DNA of 64,000 bases from Apostichopus japonicus (lineage: Eukaryota > Echinodermata > Holothuroidea > Aspidochirotida > Stichopodidae). The DNA lies in contig NC_092563.1 in NCBI RefSeq assembly GCF_037975245.1, positions 11,719,501 through 11,783,500 of the forward strand, given 5' to 3'. Under the pieces are notes generated by a model. The model was not told where the DNA came from and searched no databases. It saw nothing but the letters and a program-made list of their open reading frames with translations. Of the stretch, positions 49,651 to 64,000 are shown piece by piece. Positions within the stretch are counted from its first letter, which is position 1. Each line of letters starts with the position of its first letter. Position numbers and translations under genes: made by a program.

Positions 49651-50218
49651 GTGTTTCATAAGCACCAAAACAAGTCTAATATATCCACCTTGATATCCAC
49701 ATCGTTTGTGTTTCATAAGCACCGAAGCAAATCTAATAAATACACCCTGATATCCACAGAGTTAGTGTTTCATAAGCACCAAAACAAATATAATATATCC
49801 ACCCTGATATCCACAGAGTAAGTGTTTCATAAGCACCAAAACAAATATAATATGTCCACCTTGATATCCACATCGATATGTTTCATAAGCACCAAAACAA
49901 ATCTAACATATCCACCTTGATATCCACATCGTTTGTGAATCATAAGCACCAAAACAAATATAATATATCCAACTTGATATCCACATAGTTTGTGTTTCAT
50001 AAGCACCAAAACAAATCTAACATATCCACCTTGATATCCACAGAGTAAGTGTTTCATAAGCACCAAAACAAATATAATATGTCCACCTTGATATCCACAT
50101 CGATATGTTTCATAAGCACCAAAACAAATCTAATATATCCACCCTGGTATCCACAGAGTTAGTGATTGTAAGCACCAAAACAAATCTTATATGTCCACCT
50201 TGATATCCACATCGTCAC
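49651..50218. repeat. 57-bp minisatellite, about 10 copies
   Basis: The unit starts GTTTCATAAGCACC and contains TCCACC(C/T)TGATATCCACA; starts fall at about 49651, 49708, 49765, 49822, 49879 and so on. Copies differ by a few bases and small indels. The array begins 100 bp downstream of the exon 4 donor, inside intron 4. Confidence 0.93.
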
Positions 50219-51940
50219 CCTATGATGCTGATATCACATCTTCAACATTTTGTCCAATCAAAATTCTTTTTTTTTAATTTAAAAAACTGAAAACTGACGA
50301 AAGAATTGCGAGCGTGTCGACATTCAAGCGACCATGCTTTACACTTTGAAGAGAGCGAGAGAGAGATAGGTGGAGAGGTAGAGGTGGAGAGAGTGAGAAA
50401 GAGAGAGAGGAATTGTTTAATGAGTATCTGAATGGTCAACCATAGGCTATAGTTTAAGAAAGAAACTGTCAATGATATTGAGCTCCCTGAAATAGTCTCA
50501 AACGATGTCAATTTTTTTTCTTCAAGAAATGCAAGTTAGATTATCAGGAGAGCTGGCACGTATATATAATGGTCATTGCGTAAGCGGCTTGTCTACCCAT
50601 GTACATAGAAAATGGGAGTATGACGTCACACAAGGTGTTCTGAAGTACTCGTATATCAGTTGTCACCTTTTAACACAATATGAAAGTACACGCGGGTGAT
50701 AAAACTACAACTCAATATTTGCGGTATTTTAGGACATCATCACGGTGAAGATCGCCCATACGGTTTTATAACTCTCCGCATTTGGCTGTACAATTCCTCA
50801 GAAATGGGACAATAGTGTTAGTACCATGGTTCATTAAAGACCTATATTTAGTATCAAATTTGCCGATTGAACAAAATCAAAAGTCCACTAATATTATGGT
50901 CTGTCTGCTATTAAATGCATATCGTTAACCTTAGAGCTTTTACGGGGCTACGTTAGGTTGCATAACATTTTTATCGGGAGGCGGCGGAAGGAGGCGAGGC
51001 GACATGGTGAAATGAACGCATATATAAGTTATCGCTATTCTCTACTTAAATTGTTAACATTTATTACGTATAAGGACCTTAAATCTATTACCACTGGTGG
51101 TCCTAATATTATCATATAACTGACGATTATAACAGGTTATGTACAGCCTGCATGGGCCTGTACTTTCCTAGGCCAATGAAACCTTTACCAAGGGGATATG
51201 TTTCTACATTACATGATACAAAACTTGTGCAAAGACCATAGGACATGGCAAAATATAAATCGATGTAGAACATTTGTTTCTAATGTTAGTCTTGACCTTG
51301 TCTGTAAAAATAGCTAATGGACCTAATATAGGCCTACTATTGTGAAACCTATAGCCTTTTCTTCTTCTTTTAAGATAACTTAGTAGCTTTTGTAAAATAT
51401 AATGGCCAGGTGTTAATTGTAAGTAGCATTGTGACTTAACAATCTTCATTTAAAGTTAAAGTATCCTAGACCGAGGTTATGAACTTATAGCACCCTAAAA
51501 GGTGTTATGGAAAAGGAAACTAGGCTTGTTGACTTGTTAACGAACACGCAGTCTGCCCCATATTCCTTATAGACCCTCATTTTATAAACTGGTCTCTCCT
51601 ATCAGCCACTCATTTGCTACGCCAGTGTTAACTGTTCTGTGCATACATTACACTGCTAACATGGTATGTGACTAAACTAATACAATAATAAACCATAAGC
51701 AGGTCTTTGTAGCTTCACTGTTATTTCCATTGAAGCAAAACAATATTTGTCACAGAAATTAACTGAATACATTGAAGAGACAATTTACATTTTAATGGAA
51801 AGAAAAAAATCTTCCTCACGTAGAAAAACTAAAAGCAAATACTAATAATTGTCTTTACCACCGGTGCACAATCTTTCATACGGTACTTTAGCATGTTAAA
51901 GACAAAATGCAAAATCATAAAGGGTAACATATTTCAAACC
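50219..51940 (+). other. Intron 4, stretch without recognised genes
   Basis: Contains a GA-rich low-complexity stretch at about 50352-50412. The small open frames have no known domain. Confidence 0.5.
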
Positions 51941-52235
51941 GGTTCTGTGGCCGAGTGGAAAAAAGGCGGTGAAGCAACGAAGCTTAGCAATCGGGAGGTT
52001 CCGGTTCGATACCCGGCCGGGTCAAGTAAGGTGGGTTTTTCATCCAAGAGCAATCAACGATTTTCCCATATGAAATGACTTTCTAAATTGAAAAGATTCC
52101 AAATTGAGTTTAAAAATGTGGAATTGGAAGCCATCCGACGTGTTGTAAGGTTGTAATCCATAAGCCCGTGGTAGCTTATGCATCTTAAAAATAACTACTG
52201 ATTATTATTAATATAAACAACACACTAACTGGCCC
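51941..52235 (+). mobile_element. tRNA-derived SINE (tRNA-Leu/Ser-like head)
   Basis: Begins GGTTCTGTGGCCGAGTGG, an A box typical of Leu/Ser tRNAs, with the B box GGTTCGATACC about 60 nt later; the tRNA-like part ends near 52023. A roughly 200-bp unrelated body follows and ends in an ATT/AAT-rich tail (CTGATTATTATTAATAT). The order tRNA head, body, simple tail is a classic SINE, unlike the other tRNA-bearing family here. I found no clear target duplication. Confidence 0.6.
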
Positions 52236-52628
52236 GAATGTCCTTGGCACCTTTTCAGATGTACACTGTTATACTGCTATCTCGAAGTATCTCATCACAG
52301 AGTTAATTTTGCTCGCGATTGGCTAACTAGAGTATAGAACCACAGCATTGGTAGTCACCATGATCCCGAACAGGTGAATTTGAGCTTCCATTAGTTAATT
52401 AGTCTTAATTTATATGCATTGGGAGCAAATTGCACGTCGTCCTCAATGGGTTTGATTCAAGGTTTAGGTAGACGGTATAGTTCAGAAGATAGAGGGAAAG
52501 AACACCTGGGATAGTCTGCTTGTCAATGCTGCTCTCGTCAAACCCACTTCCAAATAAATTACATTCGCGTTCAAATGAATGAAGTCGATCAGCGTGTAGA
52601 AATACATGTATATTTTAGTAGGTACACA

Positions 52629-55480
<2,852 letters not shown>

Positions 55481-55548
55481 ATGCTATAGTGATTTCAACT
55501 AAACTTTGGCGTCCATAGTATATAATATAAATCTTGTACATAGTACTA

Positions 55549-55576
55549 GTATATATATATATATATAATATAATAT

Positions 55577-55609
<33 letters not shown>

Positions 55610-55620
55610 AATATATATTA
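55549..55620. repeat. (TA)n/(TAA)n tract left of copy 5
   Basis: TA-rich run adjoining the tRNA-proximal end of copy 5 of the tRNA-containing family. Confidence 0.9.
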
Positions 55621-55804
55621 ATAATTGAAAACGTAATGAGTTGGAAAATCCAGAACAGTGAAAAAACTTCAAGCCTCCACCGGGATTCGAACCCGGGCAT
55701 CCCGCTTTATATGCGGACACCCTAAACACTAGGCTATGGACGCTGATTGTATGTCCAGAGGTTCGAAACCGGTAAGGAAGGTCGTAATTCCACTGTATGC
55801 GTTA
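55621..55804 (-). mobile_element. tRNA-containing repeat family, copy 5 (truncated)
   Basis: Minus-strand copy with tail, T6 equivalent (A6 at 55661-55666), cloverleaf at 55743-55673 and only about 60 bp of body, ending at TATGCGTTAATG where a second (TA)n tract starts. Anticodon loop ATATAAA. The element is sandwiched between TA tracts. Confidence 0.75.
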
Positions 55805-55912
<108 letters not shown>

Positions 55913-57666
55913 CTATCTATCTAAAAATACATGACCGAGAAAGCTACCGAACCTTTTTTTATATCATACATTGTACGTTTATAATAAAGTTAAGTATACA
56001 TTAATACGCTGACAGATTAACTTTACGGTATAGGCTTTGCAAATTATGATAAATCGTATAATATTTGAAATACCTTTTAAAAGCGACATATATATTTGAT
56101 AGATAACTATCAGTAAATTTGTAAATTTAAACTTCGCTACTGCGTTATATTTCAACCAAAGGAAGGAAATACTTATTAGATCTCCTTGAGCACGACTGCT
56201 GCTAATGCCATAAAATGTGCATAGTAAACTCTAAAGAACGGCACATTTATGTTTTGCAGACCTCAGCCCATTTATCTACACAAATATCATCTATTTTTAA
56301 CTATTTCAACATGTTAAAGTTATTTTAGATATTACTTACAGTTGACGTGAACGTCAAAGGATGTCAAATGAAGCACTTTACAGAGGTTTAAGAAGTGACA
56401 ATGAGAAAACATAGACACAAGACAAGCAAATTGGATGGGAAATGAAAATGAGGAAATAGAGGCAATATAGACGATTCTATGTGCTGGATGTGAGAAATAT
56501 GCTTTAGTCCACCAATCTTCAAATATCAGTTAAATTATATAACTAGAACAGACGGTTCACTGGGAAGCTAAGTGGTTGTTCCAATGTCAACAGACTTACA
56601 GAGGTTTGCTCTATTTTAAATTGTGACATTAAATAACCGATATTTGAAAAAGAATGATTAATTTTTGTACATATATTTAAAATTTCGTGAACCGTATTTG
56701 TTATTGAACTGGAAAACCGATTGTAACACTTAGAGGGATATCCATACGTATTTTCTTTCTGGAATAATAAGGAAGAAAAACATAAAGAATGTCAATCAAG
56801 AAAAGTGTTTGGTGCAAAGCTGTTGTCTGTTTATCAGTTACATTTCACACATATATAACACATTGTACAAGTTCCCGATCAGTAAAGTAACTAGTACCAA
56901 CAATGTTTCTGACATAAAATACTCAAAACATACGGTGAAATAGTGTGAATAAACAGTTAATATATCCGCAAAGCGGATCAATACATTCAAACGGCATAAT
57001 CAATATTACATCACAAACTAATGATTTATCGTACAACGATCGGGAGAAAGTAAAAAACATACAAAAATGCATCTGAAAGAAATTATCTGACAATATGCCT
57101 ATTCTGACCCAGCAGGATATAAATTGAACCAAATTAACGCAATCGTAATAAGGTACTATTGGCTTCCTTCTAGTTTCATTTGCGCATCCTTTGGCTTGGC
57201 ATCATCACACATAGTATCAGATGAACATTGATGATTACTAATTTTTCTATATACTGATAATAAGATGCCAGGTATAAAATGAAGACAATGCTTTTCATTA
57301 TGTTTTTCGGTTTGATATTGAAATTAATAACAAAATTAACCATAGTCAAATCATTATTACAAAACTAACAAATACATCTTGTACAAGTTATCATATCTTC
57401 TCTTCCGGACTTAGTTCCATCATGAAAGCCACATTGATGGATTCAATTTGTGTACTAGGGAGAGGTGTGTGTGTGTTTGTACTGTATCGACATTATATTA
57501 CATCGCTATGTTAGTAGAAAGCTGTTCTATACAATACCAATGATGCAATACTATTCAATGACGCTACTGTTGTACGATGCTACAATACTGTTACTATTGT
57601 ACAATATTTTACTTGCCTTGTCAGACTATGGTTCACTGGTTTCATTTATGTTGTTTATCTCTCCAG
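55913..57666 (+). other. Intron 4, 3' part
   Basis: No gene or distinct repeat recognised. A short (GT)n run lies near 57463. Ends in TATCTCTCCAG before exon 5. Confidence 0.5.
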
Positions 57667-57735
57667 GTTGTTAAGGCAGCCAGTCCAGTTCTCCTGAGGA
57701 TCATTATTCTTGGTGGATTTCTCTTATATTGCCCG
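57667..57735 (+). CDS. GPR158/GPR179-like class C receptor, coding exon 5 (TM2)
   Basis: 69-nt exon, phase 0 at both ends, between TCTCTCCAG and GTAAGG. It encodes VVKAASPVLLRIIILGGFLL followed by YCP (residues 458-480), the end of intracellular loop 1 and the second transmembrane helix. The S-x-x-LL-x-x-I-x-x-G-x-x-L-x-Y pattern is the class C TM2 signature seen across GPR158-type and metabotropic glutamate-type receptors. Confidence 0.88.
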
Positions 57736-59397
57736 GTAAGGATATACATATCATATTCGTTCGCCTATATCATTTTTTAATGTTGACAATAAATAGTAAT
57801 AGTCTGTTTCTCTAATGAAATCCGTTTAGTTGAATGAATAGCAATCGCAATGACTAGTGTTAAAGTTTCTTTTCTATCTTTAAATGCATCCTTGTGTTTA
57901 TGATTTCGTTTCAGTAACTTAGCTAACTGAAGAAGATACTGAACCACAAAGTCTTTAGATAAATGTTTCGGCCATTGTATATAATAATGTCATTTGTGTT
58001 AGTTCTGTCCAAGACAAATGTACTAGGGATGATGTAATCAGCTGTAGAAACTTTCAAAGTTCTGCTGAGATGGGTTTCAGTCTTCGCGGAACTACTTTAT
58101 CAGCCGCTCACATGTTCTTCTAAACTGTTGGAAATGCATCACTGCAGAATCACAAAGGGAACAGGGATTTTGTTTTGGTGACAACACTAATATATTGGCT
58201 TATGTTTCAATGAGGGCATGTCAAGTCACGAAATACTGAGCAGTATTAAACTATTGTGAAGTTTTCAATATACTCAAAACTAAATTTTCACTGACCTGCT
58301 GACATTGAGTGAAAACGTCACAAATTGACTTCTGACGTTGAAGAAAAACAGAAATTTGCAGTGTGCATGCTCTAGTAGTTATATTAGAAATCACTTACAT
58401 AAATAAAAGTGCATCTTTACTTTCCTCTGAGGTTCTCGAATCAATGATTTATCATGCACTAATGTCTCAGTGACTTTAACATCCGAGTGATAAGATAAAG
58501 AATACCATTTTTTTATAACTGGCCATTACTTGACAGGTGTTCACTGCTTCTGTTAGCCTTCACAGAGAATGGCATGCCAGTCCGAAATTCATCACGTGTA
58601 TTGATTGCACAAGTTGTTTTAAGTTACTTATAACTCGCTTATTGTGTAAACAATTTTTAATAAGGTTTTGAATTATGGAATGTGGATCTGCTTTGTCCAT
58701 TATTATGCATAACTATATAACAGACTCAATCCAATAACTATAGTGCAATATCCTGTAGCATCGTTTGTAAAAATATGACTAATAATTCTCCAGAGCAGTT
58801 GATTACAAGTTGGTTTTCCCTGAACATTTAATGCATTAATAGAAGTATCGTGTTCCTATAAGACAAGCTGTCAAGTATTACTGACTTCAGTATTAATCAT
58901 CCTTGCCGTTTTATGTGCTGTGTCAACATAATCAGCTTCATTTAATTGTCCCGCTTGTGGCATTTATGGCATTTGGTTCGAAACTCATCGTAAATTAGAA
59001 TGAAGATAGACTGGCGTTAAATCTTGTGTATATGTAAACCTTCGAAACCTGTTAGGCACCTCTATGTATTTATGCTATGAAATGTAGCCTACTTTTGAAG
59101 AAAAAAATGCATTTTTTTTAAAGCTGCGTAATGTAAAGCTATTTAAACAGACGTCATGAAAAATTTCATTCCGGAATATAAACGGTAAGATGTAGCGATA
59201 CTCGACGGAATATTAGGCGATTAGTGACAAATTGGTATCATCGTTTACATAAATGCGAGCAATGTCGTTAATACAGCTTGTGAGCGATATCGTCGTCCCA
59301 TAAAAATGGCAAAATTAGGAAAAGAACATCAATAATTCCGACAAAATGAATCAATTTGAGTAATTTTCATGTCATATATTTGTTTGCTTATTTTCAG
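57736..59397 (+). other. Intron 5
   Basis: About 1.7 kb with no gene or distinct repeat recognised. Confidence 0.55.
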
Positions 59398-59507
59398 GTA
59401 CTTGTGAGTTACTCAAAACCCACCAATATCAGCTGTGCTGCAATGCAATGGTTTAAAGAAATCGGATTTGCCACAATGTTTGGCGCCCTTTTGCTCAAGA
59501 CATGGAG
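59398..59507 (+). CDS. GPR158/GPR179-like class C receptor, coding exon 6 (TM3)
   Basis: 110-nt exon between TTATTTTCAG and GTATGC, ending in phase 2. It encodes VLVSYSKPTNISCAAMQWFK followed by EIGFATMFGALLLKTW (residues 481-516). The cysteine before TM3 is the conserved class C cysteine that pairs with extracellular loop 2. The GF-x-x-MFGALL-x-KTWR end is the TM3/intracellular loop 2 motif of the family. NIS is a potential glycosylation site in extracellular loop 1. Confidence 0.9.
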
Positions 59508-61149
59508 GTATGCTACCCACATTGTTTACTTGCATATTTCAAGCTACCTGTTGATACATTATTGGAAATGTTGCGGACGTAAATGGATATCTACAAGCAA
59601 ATATACATAAGTGGCGGGGCAGGCCTATATATGGGATGTTGAAGTGTAAGGGGAGGAGAAGGGGTGCAGGGTGCGTCGAAGGATGGGTGTAACCTCTACT
59701 GAAGTATTTCTTAATAAGCGTTTTTATACTTTTCGGTGCACCTGTTGATCCATTGCACGCAATATTGCCGTAAATGGACATTTATAAACAATAAAGAAAA
59801 GTGTCAGAATATATGTTAAGCGTGACGTAAGAGAGAGAGAGAGAGAGAGTATGGTTTGGGGGAGGGGTGGGCTACTGATTTGTACAGAAAGAATCTATCC
59901 AATTCCGAAAGAATCTGTTGCATAGTATGTTGACTTCCCCAAGTTCGATAGTACATGCGCCTTGTTATCACCCTCTTTCCCTCTAAAAAACAAAGGTTAC
60001 GTGTTTTGAAACTTTATAAGAGCTTTTCAATTTAAATAAGTTCCATAACCACTGGTATGTCTTACGTCGTAATTTTCCATGCAAGAACATATAGCAGTGA
60101 CCATTTATTCAGAGATGAATATCACCATTACCATGAAAGAACAGAGCACTTAAACTTAATTAAGATTTCCTGGAAGTTTGTATGTCAAAGAATAAATTAA
60201 GAATGTTTGATTCTGTTACGTTAAGAAGATATGCAACAGTATTGCACATTCGGTATCATTGTACCGCAATCTAGTACTTCATGTGGTGATTATATCCGTT
60301 TTAAATTTAGCTTCAAGGCTCATTCGACTCGCTGCTATTTCCCCTTTTATTTATAATTTGCGTCGCACGTACTTTGCGTCTGCCGATAAACTCCGTTGTA
60401 AACCTTATCTCTATAGTGAATTCTTGTCGTCAGCAAACCATACTGTAGAGATTATTGAGTTAGTATTGATCATGATCAAATGGGCAGTTTGCTCAAACCG
60501 ATTGATGCTAGCACTCAATTCAACTTTGAAGCAAATAGTGAATCCACACCGCAGAAAATTTCTTTCTCGGGATAGACTCACTAAATTTCAAGGTCAAACT
60601 TTTCCACGTAGTGACAAGAGATTTTAATTCTCTTCGGTACAGGAAGGATTTTTAAATGAGAGTTTAATTAAATAACGTGTGAATAATTGCTCGCAGGATC
60701 CGCACGAATTTTCAGGTATACGGATGTACTTTCATCTTAATTGCGAGGCAACTTTTTTTCTTCTTTTTTTTTACAAGCAAAAATAATTTTTGGCAAGGTT
60801 ACTTACTCTAGATTGTAAAAGAATTTAAATTTCCCAAGTTTGCCCGGAGACGTGTTAAGGAGTCTTTTTTTTCTACAGCTGCAAGGAAAAAAACACCTCG
60901 GTTTCGAGTCATTAGCAATGTTTCTAAGCTACACCTAGTACTATCTAGGCTCCGAAAACTTATAATACTACTTCTAAACTTATTTCTATAGACATAATAT
61001 GATATTATGTTGAATAGAATAACTGAGAAACTTGTCTGAAGTCAGCACAATAACATAGCATTCCCACAATAACACAACATTGTCGCAATTAATATCATAG
61101 TAATGAGTCATATCTGTATTTGAATGTATTAGATATTTTATGTAATTCT
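59508..61149 (+). other. Intron 6, 5' part
   Basis: Contains a (GA)n run at about 59831-59848. The 122-codon frame at 60259-60627 has no recognisable domain and no flanking splice logic in register with the receptor, so I do not call it a gene. Confidence 0.5.
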
Positions 61150-61161
61150 AATATATATATG

Positions 61162-61212
<51 letters not shown>

Positions 61213-61236
61213 GTGTGTGTGTGTGTGTGTGTGTGT
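61150..61236. repeat. (TA)n followed by (TG)n microsatellite
   Basis: A TA run passes into about 12 TG units and adjoins the tRNA-proximal end of copy 6. Confidence 0.95.
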
Positions 61237-61249
61237 AGCTATATATCAT

Positions 61250-61572
61250 TGGAATTGTAGTGAGTTGGAAAATCCAGTACAGTGAAAGAAACTTCCAGCC
61301 TCCACCGGGATTCGAACCCGGGCATCCCGCTTTTTATGCGGACACCCTAACCAATAGGCTATGGACGCTGATTGTACGTCCAGAGGTTCGAAACCGGTAA
61401 GGAAGGTCGTAATTCCACAGTAGGCGTTTGTCACCTGTATCGAACAATACTAGTTCTGTTTTGGTGACATATTTGCCTTACTCCAGAGAACAACATGATT
61501 CTAACTAACTCGAAGTCATTTGTGATTCCTAAAGGCGGATCTGGAAAGAGATACTTTGAGCAGACTCGTCTA
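61250..61572 (-). mobile_element. tRNA-containing repeat family, copy 6
   Basis: Near full-length minus-strand copy. The cloverleaf is at 61368-61298 with anticodon loop ATAAAAA and an intact B box (GGTTCGAATCC). The body extends to the sense start AGTCTGCTCAAAGTATCTC near 61570 and matches copy 2 over most of its length. The T6 equivalent is interrupted (GAAAGAAAC). Confidence 0.78.
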
Positions 61573-61763
61573 AATATATATATTTACAAAGACCTATCGG
61601 TTTGGGTATTGCCTACTAGAAAGTATTTGTTCTGCTAACTTAAATATTGTTTTCTAATTTGAGCGTTACTAACTCAGAAATAAAAATCAGCATTATGTAT
61701 TTCATAGCTCAACTATCAAAGCTTTTGGCAGGAGACTTAAATTTCACTCGATTATTTCCATAG

Positions 61764-61978
61764 AATATCCGTGGTATTTCGAGTTCGCTCAGCAGCCAGA
61801 GTACGTATCACGGATGTGGACTTGATTAAACGACTTGGTCTTATTATTAGTGGATTTGCCCTGTATCTTATCATACGGATGGCCGTATCTAGACCGAAAG
61901 TGAAATTGGGAGAGTCAATCACAAAATTAAAAACATCACAGTGTCACTATGACTGGTGGGACTACGCAGCTAACATAG
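61764..61978 (+). CDS. GPR158/GPR179-like class C receptor, coding exon 7 (TM4), gene continues off-window
   Basis: 215-nt exon after the acceptor ATTATTTCCATAG. The split codon AG/A joins exon 6 in frame. It encodes ISVVFRVRSAARVRITDVDL (intracellular loop 2), the fourth transmembrane helix LGLIISGFALYLIIRMAV, and the start of extracellular loop 2 with the partner cysteine and tryptophans (KTSQCHYDWWDYAANI); residues 517-588 plus one base. The first donor is ATAG before GTAAGT at 61979. The 55-bp repeat that follows repeats this donor, so the true exon end could in principle be at another copy. TM5-TM7 and the C-terminal tail are not in the window. Confidence 0.87.
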
Positions 61979-63793
61979 GTAAGTTATCTACTTTACACTA
62001 TGTGCTCTTCTCCACATATTGCATTTAACATAGGTAAGTTATGTACTTTACACTATGTACTCTTGTTCACATATTGCATTTAACATAGGTAAGTTATGTA
62101 CTTTACACTATGTACTCTTGTTCACATATTGCATTTAACCTAGGTAAGTTATGTACTTTACACTATGTACTCTTGTTCACATATTGCATTTAACATAGGT
62201 AAGTTATGTACTTTACACTATGTACTCTTGTTCACATATTGCATTTAACCTAGGTAAGTTATGTACTTTACACTATGTACTCTTCTCCACATATTGCAAC
62301 TAACATAGGTAAGTTATGTACTTTTCACTATGTACTCTTGTCCACATATTGCAGCTAACATAGGTAAGTTATGTACTTTACACTATGTACTCTTGTTCAC
62401 ATATTGCATTTAACATAGGTAAGTTATGTACTTTACACTATGTACTCTTCTCCACATATTGCATTTAACATAGGTAAGTTATGTACTTTACACTATGTAC
62501 TCTTGTCCACATATTGCATTTAACATAGGTAAGTTATGTACTTTTCACTATGTACTCTTGTCCACATATTGCAGCTAACATAGGTAAGTTATGTACTTTA
62601 CACTATGTACTCTTCTCCACATATTGCATTTAACATAGGTAAGTTATGTACTTTACACTATGTACTCTTCTCCACATATTGCATTTAACATAGGTAAGTT
62701 ATGTACTTTACACTATGTACTCTTGTTCACATATTGCATTTAACATAGGTAAGTTATGTACTTTACACTATGTACTCTTCTCCACATATTGCATTTAACA
62801 TAGGTAAGTTATGTACTTTACACTATGTACTCTTGTTCACATATTGCATTTAACCTAGGTAAGTTATGTACTTTACACTATGTACTCTTCTCCACATATT
62901 GCAGCTAACATAGGTAAGTTATGTACTTTTCACTATGTACTCTTGTCCACATATTGCAGCTAACATAGGTAAGTTATGTACTTTACACTATGTACTCTTG
63001 TTCACATATTGCATTTAACATAGGTAAGTTATGTACTTTACACTATGTACTCTTCTCCACATATTGCATTTAACATAGGTAAGTTATGTACTTTACACTA
63101 TGTACTCTTCTCCACATATTGCATTTAACATAGGTAAGTTATGTACTTTACACTATGTGCTCTTCTCCACATATTGCAGCTAACATAGGTAAGTTATGTA
63201 CTTTACACTATGTACTCTTCTCCACATATTGCAGCTAACATAGGTAAGTTATGTACTTTACACTATGTACTCTTGTTCACATATTGCATTTAACATAGGT
63301 AAGTTATGTACTTTACACTATGTACTCTTCTCCACATATTGCATTTAACATAGGTAAGTTATGTAACTTACACATATATGTACTCTTGTCCACATATTGC
63401 ATTTAACATAGGTAAGTTATGTAACTTACACATATATGTACTCTTGTCCACATATTGCATTTAACATAGGTAAGTTATGTAACTTACACTATGTACTCTT
63501 GTTCACATATTGCATTTAACATAGGTAAGTTATGTACTTTACACTATGTACTCTTGTCCACATATTGCATTTAACATAGGTAAGTTATGTAACTTACACA
63601 TATATGTACTCTTGTCCACATATTGCATTTAACATAGGTAAGTTATGTACTTTACACTATGTACTCTTGTTCACATATTGCATTTAACATAGGTAAGTTA
63701 TGTACTTTACACTATGTACTCTTGTCCACATATTGCATCTAACATAGGCAAGTTATGTACTTTACACTATGTACTCTTGACCACATATTCCGG
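61971..63793. repeat. 55-bp minisatellite built on the exon 7 splice donor, about 33 copies
   Basis: The unit TAACATAGGTAAGTTATGTA followed by CTTTACACTATG, TACTCTTG(T/C)TCC(A)CATATTGCA is repeated every 55 bp (57-58 bp in copies near 63365-63610 that carry an extra ATAT). The first unit overlaps the last bases of exon 7 (GCAGCTAACATAG) and its GTAAGT donor. Nearly every later copy preserves (T/C)TAACATAG-GTAAGT; the last reads GGCAAG. Variants CATTTAAC and CAGCTAAC alternate through the array. Confidence 0.96.
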
Positions 63794-64000
63794 AAATAGA
63801 TTTTCTCCCTAGGTCATATTTAACATTGTTAAATGCATACAGTCGTAGCATACAGTCGTTAATACCTCTTCATAAAATTCATAAATGTTCAGCGTAGACA
63901 CTAAGCCAGTTAATCATCTATATCTTAGCGACAGACTTAATATACAACATAAAAGTTGAGTTATTGTGATCATTAAATTTGAATAAATATATGTTATTAA
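63794..64000 (+). other. Intron 7 continuing to the window edge
   Basis: Unique AT-rich sequence with no exon seen. Confidence 0.5.

Noticed and set aside
60259-60627. 122-codon frame in intron 6
   Set aside because: No recognisable domain, no splice signals linking it to the receptor frame, composition not clearly coding.
61979-63780. CRISPR-like array of regular repeats
   Set aside because: The 55-bp units are contiguous with no unique spacers, and the surrounding gene is eukaryotic; it is a minisatellite.

Overview
The window reads as AT-rich nuclear DNA from an invertebrate animal. It shows spliced GT-AG exons separated by very large introns, long (TA)n tracts, tRNA-derived retroposons, hAT-type DNA transposon remnants, a decayed non-LTR retrotransposon and several minisatellites. 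A deuterostome invertebrate such as an echinoderm would fit the protein and repeat content, but this is inference; no ribosomal or mitochondrial marker is present to settle it.

One protein-coding gene is recognisable. It runs left to right on the plus strand across almost the whole window and continues past the right edge. It encodes an orphan class C G-protein-coupled receptor of the GPR158/GPR179 (metabotropic glycine receptor) family. I assemble seven coding exons: 5711-6434, 40798-40972, 46141-46270, 49211-49552, 57667-57735, 59398-59507 and 61764-61978. The phases agree at every junction, giving 1765 nt (588 codons plus one base). They encode a signal peptide, an extracellular Cache-like ectodomain, an EGF-like/cysteine-rich stalk and TM1 to TM4 up to the second extracellular loop. 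TM5-TM7 and the intracellular tail lie beyond the window. Intron 1 is about 34 kb, and I see no convincing nested gene in it.

The rest is repeat biology. Minisatellites: 77 bp (8.37-10.07 kb), 52 bp (13.88-14.96 kb), 53 bp (33.3 kb), 57 bp (49.65-50.22 kb) and 55 bp (61.97-63.79 kb). The last one starts at the exon 7 splice donor and copies that donor about 33 times. Transposons: three short hAT-like elements with exact 8-bp target duplications (21433-22077, 24569-25149, 37821-38119), and a 5'-truncated, frameshifted non-LTR reverse transcriptase on the minus strand (about 47140-48965). A 163-bp retroposon at 15339-15501, flanked by 14-bp direct repeats, begins with 15 nt identical to the branch-site-recognition segment of U2 snRNA. 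A roughly 320-bp family carries a complete tRNA cloverleaf and sits next to (TA)n tracts (copies near 27.6, 35.5, 42.9, 43.3, 55.7 and 61.3 kb).

The most unusual element is at 44784-45170 (minus strand). It combines a tRNA-like Pol III promoter with a hammerhead-ribozyme motif whose core is intact and whose stem III is a self-complementary ACCGGT. It has a partial direct repeat of its own end that starts 2 nt past the predicted cleavage site. Two further hammerhead-like motifs in direct orientation (23253-23293 and 23535-23577, minus strand) bracket a (TA)n/palindrome block. This suggests small ribozyme-bearing retroelements related to Penelope-type elements or retrozymes.
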